Shown here piece after piece: positions 1-14,244 of a stretch of 55,782 nucleotides of DNA. Origin of the DNA: Entrophospora sp. SA101 (Eukaryota > Glomeromycota > Glomeromycetes > Entrophosporales > Entrophosporaceae); assembly GCA_958430865.1 (NCBI GenBank), contig CAUDNR010004202.1:1-55782 (forward strand), read 5' to 3'. Below the pieces are notes generated by a model, which saw only the letters and a program-made list of their open reading frames with translations, was not told the DNA's origin and ran no database searches. Within the stretch, counting starts at the first letter, position 1. Each line of letters opens with the position of its first letter. The translations under genes were made by a program, and so were the position numbers.

Positions 1-92
1 TATGTGAAAATAAATTCGAAATTCGTGTCACATGAAGTTTTTTTAAAATATCTCGTTATTTTTATAATAAACTCGAAATTCGTTATTAGAGT
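1..92. other. Left flank outside the duplication
   Basis: No coding signal is seen. The segment holds two or three degenerate copies of a TCGAAATTCGT-like motif. Its sequence does not match the bases before copy B (27890-27981), so the left edge of the duplication lies near position 93. Confidence 0.5.
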
Positions 93-965
93 AAAATAAT
101 TGCTACTGAAGCATTATACCAATTATAAGCTTCTATTAAACATGATGATCTAGTAACTAGAGAAGTTTGCAAAGAAAATTATTGATCATTGGTGGAGTAG
201 AAGCTTCAGTATAAGAAAATTTTCACCAGAAATATGACATTTATATATTATCTACAAACTGATGGTGTATGCGACTACAAAGGTCTGTGAAAAGGGATGA
301 TGATGATCGTGATAATGACGAGAGTAGTTGGTGTTGACCCCCAGAAGAAGCGTTTTATTTCTTAAACGAAAAAGTAATTAAATGCAGTACAGGAAAATAT
401 AATGAGATGGCAGGGCTTAGGAAGGCAAAAGAAAAAAGAGAAGTCTGGATGAATAATATAAATACATACAAGCTATTGTCAGAGATAGACATTTTGATTT
501 TTAAAAAAATTAACATTTCTCCGATACACTTTTTTATATGGATAAGGCTCCGGGCGATGGATAAAATGTGTAGGAGGATCACCGATAACGAAGAGAAAAC
601 TGTTGTAGCATTCGAGTAAATATTATTCATCTTTATGATACTAATTTAGTATATTAATTTTTCATTTCATAATCACAGCCATGCTCCATTTTCATCAAGT
701 TCTAAAGGACATGCCGCTGGACCAGTAAAGCAGATGATTTAGAAATTAAGGAAAAGATGGGAATAAAAATTATTAATGAATTTAGAAACAGCAGAGTATG
801 TGAAGGGTTACTTAGTAAACTTCAACGGTTTTGGCGTTCCGAACATCCGGAATCGTGGTGTTAAGGAACATATTTTTGTAGTTGACTGAAGCTTCAGGAG
901 GGAGGACTCCACTGCTGTACGTGATTGTGGCTAGAAAATCTAGCCAGTACAGATTTCTTTTTCAT
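93..965 (+). pseudogene. Decayed Fanzor-like (TnpB-family) nuclease, copy A
   Basis: The remnant reads in broken frames as a eukaryotic Fanzor protein. A TDGV-type motif lies near 260. A RuvC-I-like VVGVDP segment lies near 325-345 and is followed by a KxxEMAGLRKAKEKR stretch. A DKMCRRIT segment lies near 557-580. After a plausible 63-bp intron (616-678, GTAAAT..CACAG) comes SSSSKGHAAGP, the segment in these proteins that precedes the zinc-binding region. Frameshifts and stops separate these blocks. Compared with copy B about 75 bp are missing near 512. Fanzors are RNA-guided endonucleases related to transposon TnpB. This copy cannot encode an active protein. The family call rests on recalled motifs, not a search. 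Confidence 0.6.
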
Positions 966-1039
966 ATGTCAATTTGAATTGATAAGCATTTAAAAAAAAT
1001 TTTTTTTTTTTTAATTATAAAGAATTCTAAATTTTAATA

Positions 1040-3659
<2,620 letters not shown>

Positions 3660-4893
3660 AAATTCAAGAAACTTTTTTTATTTAAAATATATATTTTATT
3701 AGCGTAAGAAAGCAAACAAATAAAATCGGTGTAGCCTATTTTTTTTTTTGTTCAAAAAATTTTTTTCTTGGTAAAATGTAATGCTTATCGTAATTATTGA
3801 ATTAGTATTTTCGATAACCTTTTTTGGATTTTGAAGTTGCATGCACGAAATTAATATGTATAACGAACGAATACGATATTAAGTCACGTGATTTTATAAT
3901 ACCGTGACACCAGAGTATCATTGCTATTTTGGGATTTGGATTTGGCAGCGTGACGCAGCATTTGATGGCGTGCCATATTGTGAAAATGTTATAATAATTT
4001 ATATTAACAATCAAGAAAAGTTGTTAACTTTAATTATTCAACGAATTTGTAAACTCAAGTAGCAGTTAATGAAATGTTAAATATCAATGTGGAAATAAAA
4101 GTTGGGTACTTAAAGCGCACATATTATTTATATTAAGAGCTAGATCTTCATATTGGAGTGATTATTTTTGAAAAGAAAATGTTTCTCCTTTACATATTTG
4201 AAATATATTCAAGTAAATTTTTTATTAGCATATTATATATATCAGTTTTATGATCTCTGGATTTGCAATGAGCTATTTTTTAACGAAGATTTACAAGTTA
4301 TTTGATCAAAGAACATAAGTATGAGATCATAAAGATGGCCACTATATGAGATTATTTGAATATGGAAGAAATTGATGTTTGGAGTTACTTTATTGAAGAT
4401 GGGTACGGAGAAGAGTTATTGGTAAAAAAAGCATCATCAGATTGAACTTCAATAATAATAAATCAAAAGTTGTATTGTATGATTGATAAGATTTCGTTTG
4501 ATAAAGATATACATTTTTAATGTCAGGCTGAATATAATTATTGATAAAATTAACTTATTTTTGTGGCAAGGTATAAGATTAAATAAAGTACTTGTTGAAT
4601 TCAGACAGCACGTGTCTTATTTCAAGTTGTATTGAAATGAAACACGTATTACTATAATAATATGAATTCAACCCGATTTTCAAGAAAACGGTTTTAATGT
4701 AAATTACCCAATGAAAGGTGTTGGATTGAGGCTAATAAAAAGTTTTCTTTTTAAGCTTAATATGGAAATGGAAGATATTATTTTATTCACTAATTGACTC
4801 TAAATGCACACTTTGTTGTAAATATTATAATTAAATACATATGTTAAAAATTAAACATTGAAAGAATTAATTTATTAGAAAACAAAAACATTT
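3660..4893. other. Convergent intergenic region, copy A
   Basis: This region lies tail-to-tail between the E3 and phosphatase genes. No coding frame of note was seen. It holds a CACGTG-containing imperfect inverted repeat at about 4610-4650 (arms around TTATTTCAA / TTGAAATGA) and a TCACGTGA E-box near 3885. Both genes' 3' ends must lie here, but no defined terminator can be named. Confidence 0.4.
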
Positions 4894-6248
4894 TTAAACA
4901 TTTCCAGATCCAATAGAACTTTTACTAAGGTCCTCCACAAAACCTGCATCATTCAAAACAGCATTATTATCCGAATGGACGATAGTGCCATCTTCCCTGG
5001 TAACTTCTACTTTGAAATTAGAACCATCTGAAAATACAAATTCTGCATTATGATAACGCCTTTGTTTCTTTAATCTGACAGAGTATGGCTTATCACAGGC
5101 TGGTGAGTGAAGGCTGGGGTAGTATTGATAATAGGAAAATATTGATAATACGATACCTTAAATTAAAATGAAAAATTTTTTTTTGTTAAATTCTTTTTTT
5201 TCTAATAAAATAAATCTAATTAATTAAATAATTCTGTTACCAAGAATACTTCCTGCAAGCACATCTTGCCAATGATGACGATAGTCTTGAGTCCTTGAAA
5301 TACAAATAAGCATAGCAATGACCAAAGGAGTAACCACAACAAACCCTTTGTATGTGTAGCCCATTCTATCAAAAACATGTAATTTTCCAGCAAGATACAA
5401 GCTAAGATAACCCATACCAGCAAATGAAGCTATTTTCAAATAAACATGATATGAACGTATGAATATTTAAAATACAAGCATTTGAGTATATGAATATATG
5501 AGTATGTTAATCTATCATACTTACTGGATGCATGTCCAGATACTAAACTTTTAAAACCATCTCTCATAATTGCTTCATCAGTCTGAGTACATATTGAAGA
5601 ATTACTTAAACCATATACAGGAGAATCAACCGAGCCCGGTACTGGTTGACATCTATCTATGAGATCAGGTCGAGGCCTACCCGATGTATTCTATAAATAA
5701 ATAAAATAAAATTTATTACTTTATTATTTTGAAAAGGTTGGATGATTTTAAATTATTAACATACTTTGAAAATTTCGGTAACAATAAGAGTTAATGTCAG
5801 AGATAAGAAAAGACCTAGACAAGAATGATGCCAATCATGCGTGCTTCTCTTAATTGCTAAAGCCGTAATTGTCATGACAACTAATGGTCCTAATACAACA
5901 ATTACCTATATTATACACATTAATATTTTGTTCTAAAATTAGTTAATTAATTAATTTTTGAAATATAAGAGAACTTTTTATTTATTTACTAACAGCTGCC
6001 AACCACATTGGAACTGTTTCTTTCACAGCATATGTATATTGAATTGATTTATCCTCCAATGAAAATAATCGATGATAAGGCTCTATCCTAGTTATTCCAA
6101 GGAATCCAAGTCCAAATATAACACACATGATCCAGCTACATATCATAAATTAGTGAGTTTATATTTCAATTATATTAAAAAAAATATGAATGTGAACTTA
6201 CTCTAATGCATAAGCTTTGACTAAAACTATTTTAGAATGGGGGGCCAT
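4894..6248 (-). CDS. PAP2-family lipid phosphate phosphatase, copy A
   Basis: Six exons on the minus strand join in phase to 315 codons plus stop: 6248-6202, 6135-5994, 5905-5765, 5690-5525, 5429-5241 and 5156-4894. All three PAP2 motifs are present: KX6RP at residues 110-118 (KNTSGRPRP), SGH at 161-163, and SRX5HX3D at 210-221 (SRTQDYRHHWQD). Six hydrophobic segments fit the usual six-helix membrane topology, and the tail is hydrophilic. Family role: dephosphorylation of phosphatidate, diacylglycerol pyrophosphate or related lipids in ER, vacuole or plasma membrane (Dpp1/Lpp1 type). The residue before SGH is Val rather than the usual Pro; the catalytic residues are intact. It is convergent with the E3 gene. 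The start follows from an ATG in phase with exon 2, followed by a short hydrophilic N-terminus. Confidence 0.93.
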
Positions 6249-6429
6249 TATTGAAAGAGGAGACTAATTAATTTTTTATTTTTAGAGAAAAAAATACTTA
6301 AAAAATTTGCCTAAAGAAAAATTTTATTCCAATTTTGCGACGCAAAAATTTTCCCAATTTTCCCAATAATAAATTTCTAAATATATAGTTCTAAGACCTT
6401 ACTTGCTTTGGGTTCCATAACAATATGGG

Positions 6430-6440
6430 ATCTACGTCAC
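6430..6440. promoter_or_regulatory. CRE-like site TACGTCA upstream of phosphatase
   Basis: TACGTCACACG sits about 190 bp upstream of the phosphatase start codon. It matches the half-site core of ATF/CREB-type bZIP factors. It is a single match in AT-rich DNA, so it is weak evidence of regulation. The same site is at 34414-34424 in copy B. Confidence 0.25.
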
Positions 6441-7882
6441 ACGCGGATTATATTGATATATTGATGTAAACAAAGCCAAGAGTCAGGTATGGAAATCCTC
6501 AATGAAAATTAAAGCTGTGTAAATTCAACATTTTATTATTACAAATCATTTCAGGTGCACAACCAATTATAACAAGGTTTGTATTGGTTGATATGAGCCA
6601 CATCACCATTAATTAACCGGAAAAGTAATAGTTCTTTATTTGTTAATATTAAGATAATTGATTGAAAAAGCAATTGTTTATTGTTTGTTAATATTAAGAT
6701 AATTGGTTGAAAAAGTAATTGTTTGTTAAGTCTCTCTTCATTAGTAATAGTTCTTAACGATTTATCTCGGTATAATAGATAATAATACATTTTGACCAAA
6801 AAAAAAAAATTTTTTTCTTATTCTTGTAAATAATGATTAAATTCATGTTAGTTTTAACACGGGAAAAGATGGCAGAAAAAATCAAGCAAAGTTAAAAGAC
6901 TAGCAAGAGAAAATACGGAAGGCTATCAGGTGTCATTGAAAGTAGAAAGGTTTTATAGCCTTCGAAAGAAATAAATACATTCATTGATCTGCAAGTCAAT
7001 TTAACATTTCTCAAAAATAGAAAATTCCTTCCCCAAAAATCAAAGTTGATTTTCAACATCTCCTCAACATCAACATGCCATGTTGACTTCTCTCTTCCCT
7101 TCCTGGTATGATTACATTATGAGTATTTATCACAACGCAACCAACTTTATGAAAAAAATCAAAAAAATCCTGAATGTTGCACCAGATTGATTTTTGTTGT
7201 TTTCTTTAAAAATCCAATCTATTTGAATTTATAAATTTATTTTTTATCAAAGAAATAAACAAAGAAATTTTTAAAGTATATAAATATGATTGATTTTGGA
7301 TTGAGATTTATGTATCAAAACAATTTTGCAATATTAAATTTTTATACATTTAATAACATTATTTCAAATACATTCTTAAAGACACTGCCATTTAAATTGA
7401 CTACTATTCGTGTGATTGATTCAATCATTAACACCAAAGAAACAAATAATTCCACAGTTATTTGAAGCTAAGGCCGTTAAAAGAGTGGAAAAAAATAACA
7501 ATAACAAAATGACATCTTTTTAATAAAAATTCACAGATACCTTATTTGTAGATAAGTTAGTGGAAAGTGCAATTATGAAATATCTGGGAAAGTCATTTTT
7601 CTAAAACAAATGAAATAAAGGTAAAACTTTTATGATTAGATTATATATTATTGAATGCCTTGTCTCAGCAAAGCAAACTAAAATTTTACATCTAGGTGCT
7701 TTAAATATCTACATGACTGATATGATGTCAAAAATTAAAAATATATAGAGATAAAAGTCAAAGAGTGGATAAAAGGTGCCGAGGATAAAGGATATCAAAT
7801 TAATTGTAGATATTTAAACATTGATCAAAGATGTCTAATAAAACAAATAATTTGTTACTTTTTGTGGCGAATTGGATATTGA

Positions 7883-8182
7883 TCTTCTTTAACACAATCA
7901 TCAACAACACTCTATAATTGGAATGCCCCAGGAGAAAACAACAGAAAATCAATTTCAAAAATAATTAATAAAGAAATTATTAATCTTAATAATGAGGAAA
8001 TTTTGATAATAATGAAAGATGATGATAATAAAATTGATATTATTATTGTTAAAACCAAGGAAAATAATGATGGTGGTGGTGATGATGATGCCACTGTTGC
8101 TACTACAAATGGGCCAAAAAAAAAATTTATAAAAGAAAAGACACCAATAAAACATCTAATAATAGAAAAAATTATTACATGA
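7883..8182 (+). other. Open frame of 99 codons without family, copy A
   Basis: This frame stays open for 99 codons between two stops in DNA where chance stops are frequent. It reads as a hydrophilic peptide with Lys/Asn/Asp-rich segments (KDDDNKID, a GGGDDD stretch, a KKKFIKEKTP tail). There is no ATG near its start; the first is at about 8010. It could be an exon or an old 3' exon of a decayed gene. The opposite strand has an overlapping hydrophobic frame that looks like its shadow. No domain is recognised. Confidence 0.25.
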
Positions 8183-8399
8183 ACAATCAAAAAAAATAAT
8201 GAATATGAATTCTATTCATATTTTTTATATAATTTTTTGTAAAACAACAAAAAAATAAAATGCGTGCGCAAGATTTCTTTATAAAAAATCTATACTAATA
8301 CCAGTTGTTTCATAAAAGAAAATCTTTTCAATGGTGGTGGTAACTCGTCACTCTAGTTTAATTATAATAAAGATGATATGATAATTAATTTATTAATAT

Positions 8400-9030
8400 T
8401 AATTACTTTTGAAAGTATTACCTGATACCATCTAAGGAAGACAATTTGGTTCCGAGAAAACTTTATATTATCATTGGGAATTTAGCCGTTGGTATCAATC
8501 TTTTATTAAAAATGCATATAATAACAGCAAAATTTTAGAACTCGGCCATTGCTAATGAAATATACACAACATTTTGTAGCTCATTATTCGCCTAGTGGTT
8601 ATATAGCGAGCGTCTGGTGGTAAATAAATACGATAAACAAAATACATGAAATATCAGTGTAAATATGGTAATGATAACTGTTTTAACATATTCATATACA
8701 TATATGTTCATGGGAATGTTAGAATATGGGATACAACTCAACCTGAACAGATTTTAAAAAAATGAGGTAAAAGTAATTTTAGGAAGGATTAACGATCTAG
8801 CTCGGAACTCAAAGTAAAAGGATTATTACTGTTGGTTATGGTAATCAAAAATCCCCTTGATGATTTGTTTAACAAGGAATATATAACAATCCATTTAAAT
8901 ATAAAAAAAGTTGTAGGCGTGTGTTTTCGTTTGACACTGGATCTTCTGTTTGAGAATCACTGGACATACAAAAGTAATCAATATTCGTCAAAACAGACCT
9001 TTCTATGCTGCCACAGGATCTGATGATAAT
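8400..9030 (+). pseudogene. Decayed AIP1/WDR1 (actin-interacting WD40) fragment, copy A
   Basis: Across several frames the plus strand reads as the N-terminal WD40 blades of actin-interacting protein 1, the cofilin partner that disassembles actin filaments. Recognisable blocks are YSPSGYIAS (about 8585), GNVRIWDTTQPEQILKN (about 8715), EVKVILGRINDLA (about 8765), SKRIITVGYG (about 8815), FDTGSSV (about 8930), GHTKVINIRQNRPF (about 8960) and AATGSDDNL (about 9005). Internal stops and at least three frame changes separate them. No matching downstream blades are seen, so only about the first third of the usual 600-residue protein is represented. It is a dead fragment; assignment is from recalled family sequence. 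Confidence 0.7.
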
Positions 9031-10181
9031 CTGTATTTATTAATTAAGCGCATAATATTAATATTATGACCAACCAAGAATTAGTCAAGTAGTGTTTGAT
9101 TACCTTAATGGAAATGGGTAGAAATGGCAGTAGCATATTCTACGTGGCTTTTTATCAATGTCCCACAATTGTCTCCTTTTACCAAGGCACTGCACTTGTA
9201 GCTTTTATCAAAGCGCTTTAAACAAAGAACATAAAGACAATGTTTTTTTTCAATCACAGAGTTTTATTTTATTAAAATGTTAATTATCTATTATTTTCCT
9301 CTGCTTTTTTAAACGAGGACCCAGAAATGAAATTTTCGTTGATAAAGATGGAAAATTATAGGTTTATTGTTGCAAAGTAACTTAATCAATCAATATTTAT
9401 ATTATACACTAAAATTTATCTACCCGATCATGTATCACGTTATTGATATTAATAATATAAGTAATGTGGTGAATGAGTATGTGGGAACTGAATTTGTATT
9501 CAGTAGAAGAAAAGTTTAGCTCCTTGGGAACAACTTATGAAATAAAGGAGATATTAAAAAAAATTTTTTTTGTGTGTTTTTGTTTGCGTCATTTTAATGG
9601 CAACAACATTTCAAAATATCAAACAACATTATTACATTAGTGACAATGCATATTGTAGTAAGTTACGCGTCGTTAATTTTTATTATTAATAATTTGTTTA
9701 ATAAATATTACGATTGTTTGATCCTTTCCAAAGGAAGTTAATTTGACCTTTTAACTCTTTAAGGGAGATGATTTTCAAAGGATACTACAAAAATTCAAAA
9801 TGGATGCTAAATGCAAGGGACCTGAATTTTGTTCTTTATTTTGAGTTTTTTTTTAAAAGAATTGGTCGAGGGTTTTTCCTATGTTAGATTCGTATGGAAA
9901 AGATTATTCTACTGAATCTACACCTAAGCTTTATTTTATTTTTTTGGAAACGATTCTTTAAATTCTTTAAACAATTGGAAAGGAAAATTTTTAAATCGAA
10001 TCGTTTATTTCACCGATTCCTTGGCTCTTATTCATATTATTCTTTTTCTCCTCCCTTATAAGGTTTATTTTATCATTTCTATTTGAAGTAGTGATGCAAG
10101 TATAAAATTTTTATTAATAAAGAAAATCAACCAACATAAAGGAAGAATCCCACCCCAAAGGCTTTAACATCCATATCTATT
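9031..10181. other. Non-coding region, copy A
   Basis: No intact frame is seen. Isolated coding-like scraps occur (for example near 9315-9370) but cannot be joined to the AIP1 fragment with confidence. Confidence 0.35.
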
Positions 10182-10667
10182 CTAAATGGACAAGAAGCTT
10201 TCACGCTTCAACATATGTCTCATATCTACACGCATATATGGAACATTTATGACCATAATTGATTGGTCACTTGTTCGAGAAGAGCAGACCAAACCTGGTA
10301 AAAGAGAAGACTTAAAGCCCATTCCCGGGAGAATATCAGGAAAATGTAACCATAAAAATGTCCTGATGGTTGGAAAGAAGGAAAAGTTGTTGTCCAACTG
10401 GTCAATTCTCGGGATTCTTAAATCCAGAGTGCACATATTGTTATTGTTATCATTATTAAGCCAATCCGATGAGCTGAAATAGGTGAGATGTATTAAGAAA
10501 GTTAAGGAGAAATTGGACTCCGGGGAATTTGCGGAACATGAAAGATCCCTGCAAGATGATGTCTTAGAATTACAAATGCATATTGTGCCCTTTATCTTAT
10601 CTACAAAGAAAAGCAGTGCGTAGATTAAAAGAATTACTTGCCTAATCAATGCAAAAGCATTGACCAC
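10182..10667 (+). pseudogene. Unidentified decayed coding island, copy A
   Basis: This roughly 480-bp stretch is clearly less AT-rich than its surroundings and keeps long frames on both strands. The plus strand begins with MDKKLSRFNICLIS and after one stop continues through KKVKEKLDSGEFAEHE and LQDDVLELQMHIVPF, which looks like degraded helical protein sequence. The minus strand has a 161-codon frame with unconvincing composition. I do not recognise the family. The base composition suggests a former gene rather than random DNA. Confidence 0.3.
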
Positions 10668-10945
10668 CTTATATGGGGCTATTTGATAGTTAAAAAATCA
10701 TTATTACACTCATAAAAGCTATTTTATGCATTAATATTGCAGTTTATCTGGTTTGCACCATGTATATATTATTTATTATTATTATTATAATACAATTAAA
10801 CAAAAAAATTTTTAACACTATAGTATATAATACAATTAAATATACATAAAATTACATAAATAAATAAATATAAACGGGTGTTTTTTTTTGTGGGTAAAAA
10901 AAAAAAAAAAAAAAAGGAAATCAAGTAAAAATAAATAAAAATGAT

Positions 10946-11496
10946 TTATTGTTTTTTATCATCTTTATCTTTATAACATTCTTCACAAACTTTGGACCAT
11001 ACACCACCCCAATCCTCATTTCCATCAGCAAACAGTAACATTGAATAGTTACTATGTTTATAACAAAAGATATCACCACATCTATTGTTTAAAATTTATA
11101 GGGAAATTATTAATAAAAAATTTTATTGATAAAAAATAAATATTATCTCTTTCTAATTAACTAACTATCAATTACCTTCTGCAATGATGTTTTCTATTCC
11201 AAAAACTAAATTTTGTATTACAGTCCGCATGTCGACACACTGATACTTCATCATCTTCGACCCATCGTTTTGCTAAAACTTTATTAAGAAGAAGGGAGAT
11301 AAAAATTAGAATTAGAACAATTGATTTATAGTTTGACCGAATGAATAAATGATTTAAGTGATTGATTGATTGATTAAATATACATACCAAAACGAGATTG
11401 ATGTTTAACGCGTTCTTCATCTGTGAATAATGATATTGGATTTGTATATGACTGTCTTCTTGACTAGAATAATGAAATACGATAAATATTAATATC

Positions 11497-11533
<37 letters not shown>

Positions 11534-14244
11534 CATAATTTATATGTAAAATAATCCATACCCGAGGTGGAGATATACAACGAGCTGGCATTAATTCAGA
11601 TGGATTATACTCATCCGATGAACTATAATTGCTATAATTACAATTACTTTCTTTTGATTGAGATCTTTTCAAACTTGTCATTATGGTGCCAAATATATTA
11701 GTGTTTATATTACTTAAACTTGATTTTGTTCTTGATTTTTTAGTTGTATCATTAACATAATGATTACTTAAACTTGATTTTGATCGTTGCATATTTGATG
11801 TGTTTGTTGGATCGAGTGAATGATTGCTTAGGCTTGATTTTGATCGTTGTGCATTTGACATCTTTGTTGGTTCGTGTAAATAATGATTGCTTAGGCTTGA
11901 TTTTGTTCGTTGTATATTTGATGTCGCTGCTGAATCGTATGTATAATGGTTGTTTAGGCTTGATTTTGATCGTTGTAAATTCGATACCTTTGCTGGATCG
12001 TATGTATAATGGTTGTTTAGGCTTGATTTTGATCGCTGTATACTTGCTGCATCGTGTGAATAATAATTGCTTAGGGTCGATTGTGGTCGTTGTGGTAGTA
12101 AACCTTGACTCATATAATCATCATCATCATCGTCGTCGTCGTTATTGTTATTCACGAGTGTACGCATTGAACTTATTGATGATTGATTACGACGATGTAA
12201 TTTATGATCATTAAAATTATTATTATTGTAATTGTTATTATTATTATAATTATTAATACTATTACGGCTCTTTTTATGTGAATGATGATGATCTATGGAA
12301 AAAGAAGAAGAATGACGATGCTGATGTTTTAGTTTACGCCTTGCCTTTTCATCTTTTAGGCGATCCATTTTGCCCACAAGATCCTTTAATAAACCTTCCA
12401 TCGAGTCAATCATGCCGGTTTGAGACTCAGTGATCGCCTCACATTCCTTTATTCTTTCCAAATATTCATTTTCCTTTATTTCCAATGAATGTTCAATTCG
12501 TCCTTTAATTTCTAATAAAGTTGAAAAATCTTTTTTACTTTTCTCAATTTCCGATTCTAACAATTCTAATTCTTTTGCTTGTTTAACACAATTATTCATT
12601 ATAGTTTTACATTCTGGTGGTAAATCATCATTACTGTTGGTACTATTAATACTACAACTATCAGAATCGTTGTCATTATTATCAGCCGAGGGGGAAGAAT
12701 TGTTGTGTGATGACAATTCCAACGAAAGTTTTTTTATTTTGGAATTTAATAAATCATTATAAGCCTGCAAATCCTTTTCACTTGTTTCCAGAGTTTTGGC
12801 AACTTCATCTTTTGTTTCCTGATATTGTATTTCTATTTGCTTTTTCTCATTTAACATTTCTTTGTGATTTTGTTGTAATGAAGTGAGACTATTTTTCACA
12901 GCGTGAATTTCTTTTTTTAACATGTTGAATTCTTTTTTCAACGAAGAAGATCTTCGTCTTTTAGCTTTAGCATTCATCGATAATGATTTGTTGTTGTCAT
13001 AATTATTTTGACGGCGGTCGTAATTGTTATTGTAATTGTTACGATTATTATTATAATTGTTGTAGTTGTTATAATTGTTGTAATTGTTATAATTGTTATA
13101 GTTGTTATCGTAATTATCACAATTATTGTTATCAAAATATTCCTCTTCGTCATCAAAAGATGAACTGTATGACACGGAGGCTTCACTATAAACACTGTCA
13201 GGATATTTATTATTTTTATCACTGTATTGATTATATTGATTATATTGATTATATTGATTATATTGATCATATTCATCATATTGATTATATTCGTTATCAA
13301 TATCATCGTCATCATCATCATCATCATCTTCATCGTCGTAATTATTATATTGATTGTATTTATCATATTTAGTATTATTATTGTATTCATTGACATCTTG
13401 ACATTCTTCCTCCATCTCATCTTGCTCCATCTCTACTTCCATTTCTTCTTCCTCCTCCTCATCGTCTTGATTTTCTTCTTCATCAAATACCATGCTTGTT
13501 CTTTTCTCTATATGTTCATTGAAATGTCTAGGTAATATTAAATGTTGTGGACTACTGATGCTTCTTGAGTGAGGACTTTTTGAGTGAGAATTAGAACGAG
13601 AAAGAAGACGGTGTTGCCTACTATTACCACTAATTATATAATTGTTAGTATTATTATTATTGTAGTTGTTGTTATGATTGTGACAATTATGACAATTGGA
13701 TTTTGTAGGTGTTAAAGGCGATGAGGGCGATAAGCGATTGTGTTGAAGAGGAGAAGAGGATATTGATTCACGACGACGATTATAAAATTGTTGGTGTTTA
13801 TCATATGTTGTTAGAGGAGGAGTCATCGGCATTGTCATCATCATCCTTGAAATATTTGATGGTGATGATCTTGGCGATGATGATGATGAATTATTACTAT
13901 TAATGAATTTTGATTGAGACGTTCTTATTGATTGTTGTTGTTGTTGTTGTTTCATGATTTTTTTATTATTATTACTATTGCTATTACTTTTATTATTATT
14001 GCCACTGTTATAATTACTACTATTGTTACTTGAATTACTTAACCTTCTTCGTCGTCTCTTTTAAAAAAGAAAAAAAAAGAAAAAAAAAGATTTTTATTTA
14101 TTTTATTTTGTTTTTTTTTTTATCAAAATAAAAAATAACTATACATATATTTAATAATTATAAAATTTAATTACTTACTGGGACTTTTTGAAGAGTGAAT
14201 TTATCTTTAGATGTATTTGATATTAATTCAGCAGTTAAACTCAT
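10946..14244 (-). CDS. Asn-rich coiled-coil FYVE-domain protein, copy A
   Basis: Five exons join in phase to 958 codons plus stop: 14244-14179, 14057-11562, 11463-11388, 11278-11176 and 11081-10946. The C-terminal FYVE finger (about 884-945) has WVED, RKHHCRRCG and a final KVCEEC; one zinc ligand pair is C-x-x-H (CYKH), a variant common in fungal FYVE domains. FYVE domains bind phosphatidylinositol 3-phosphate on endosomal/vacuolar membranes. The N-terminal half is Ser/Asn/Asp-rich low complexity (QQQQQQ, NNYNNYNN, DDDDDD). Coiled-coil stretches lie at about 390-475 and 500-600. Residues 675-810 hold seven imperfect 19-21 residue repeats built on QRSKSSLSNHY. Reading straight through the exon 2 donor (11561) gives a false longer tail; splicing restores LFTDEERVKHQSRF before the finger. 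The start lies in a 22-codon first exon (MSLTAELISN). Confidence 0.88.
11700..12090 (-). repeat. In-frame minisatellite encoding QRSKSSL repeats, copy A
   Basis: About seven imperfect 57-63 bp units inside exon 2 of the FYVE gene encode (Q)R(S/T)KSSLSNHY followed by a variable segment. The RxKS/RSKS core resembles basophilic kinase sites, but phosphorylation is inference. Copy B has the same array at 39684-40074. Confidence 0.8.

Larger units (their letters stand above)
6249..8399. other. Upstream/intergenic region, copy A
   Basis: This is AT-rich DNA upstream of the phosphatase gene. A CRE-like TACGTCA lies at about 6434, roughly 190 bp before the ATG, and TTTTCCCAATTTTCCCAATA is a short direct repeat just downstream of it. 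A direct repeat of about 60 bp (TTGTTAATATTAAGATAATTG twice) lies at 6639-6725. Apart from the open frame 7883-8182, listed separately, nothing convincing is seen. Confidence 0.4.

Noticed and set aside
8578..8630. tRNA-like stretch GCCTAGTGGTTATATAGCG
   Set aside because: No B box, acceptor stem or anticodon arm could be built, and the bases read as the YSPSGYIAS block of the AIP1 relic.
12974..13420. Long Ile/Thr-rich and Cys/Tyr-rich frames inside the FYVE gene, both strands
   Set aside because: Shadows of the Asn/Asp-rich repeat tracts in other frames.
11172..13955. Single-exon 927-residue minus-strand protein
   Set aside because: It reads through two introns. Splicing at 11561/11464 and 11387/11279 restores the family-typical sequence before the FYVE finger, and an upstream exon supplies the true start.
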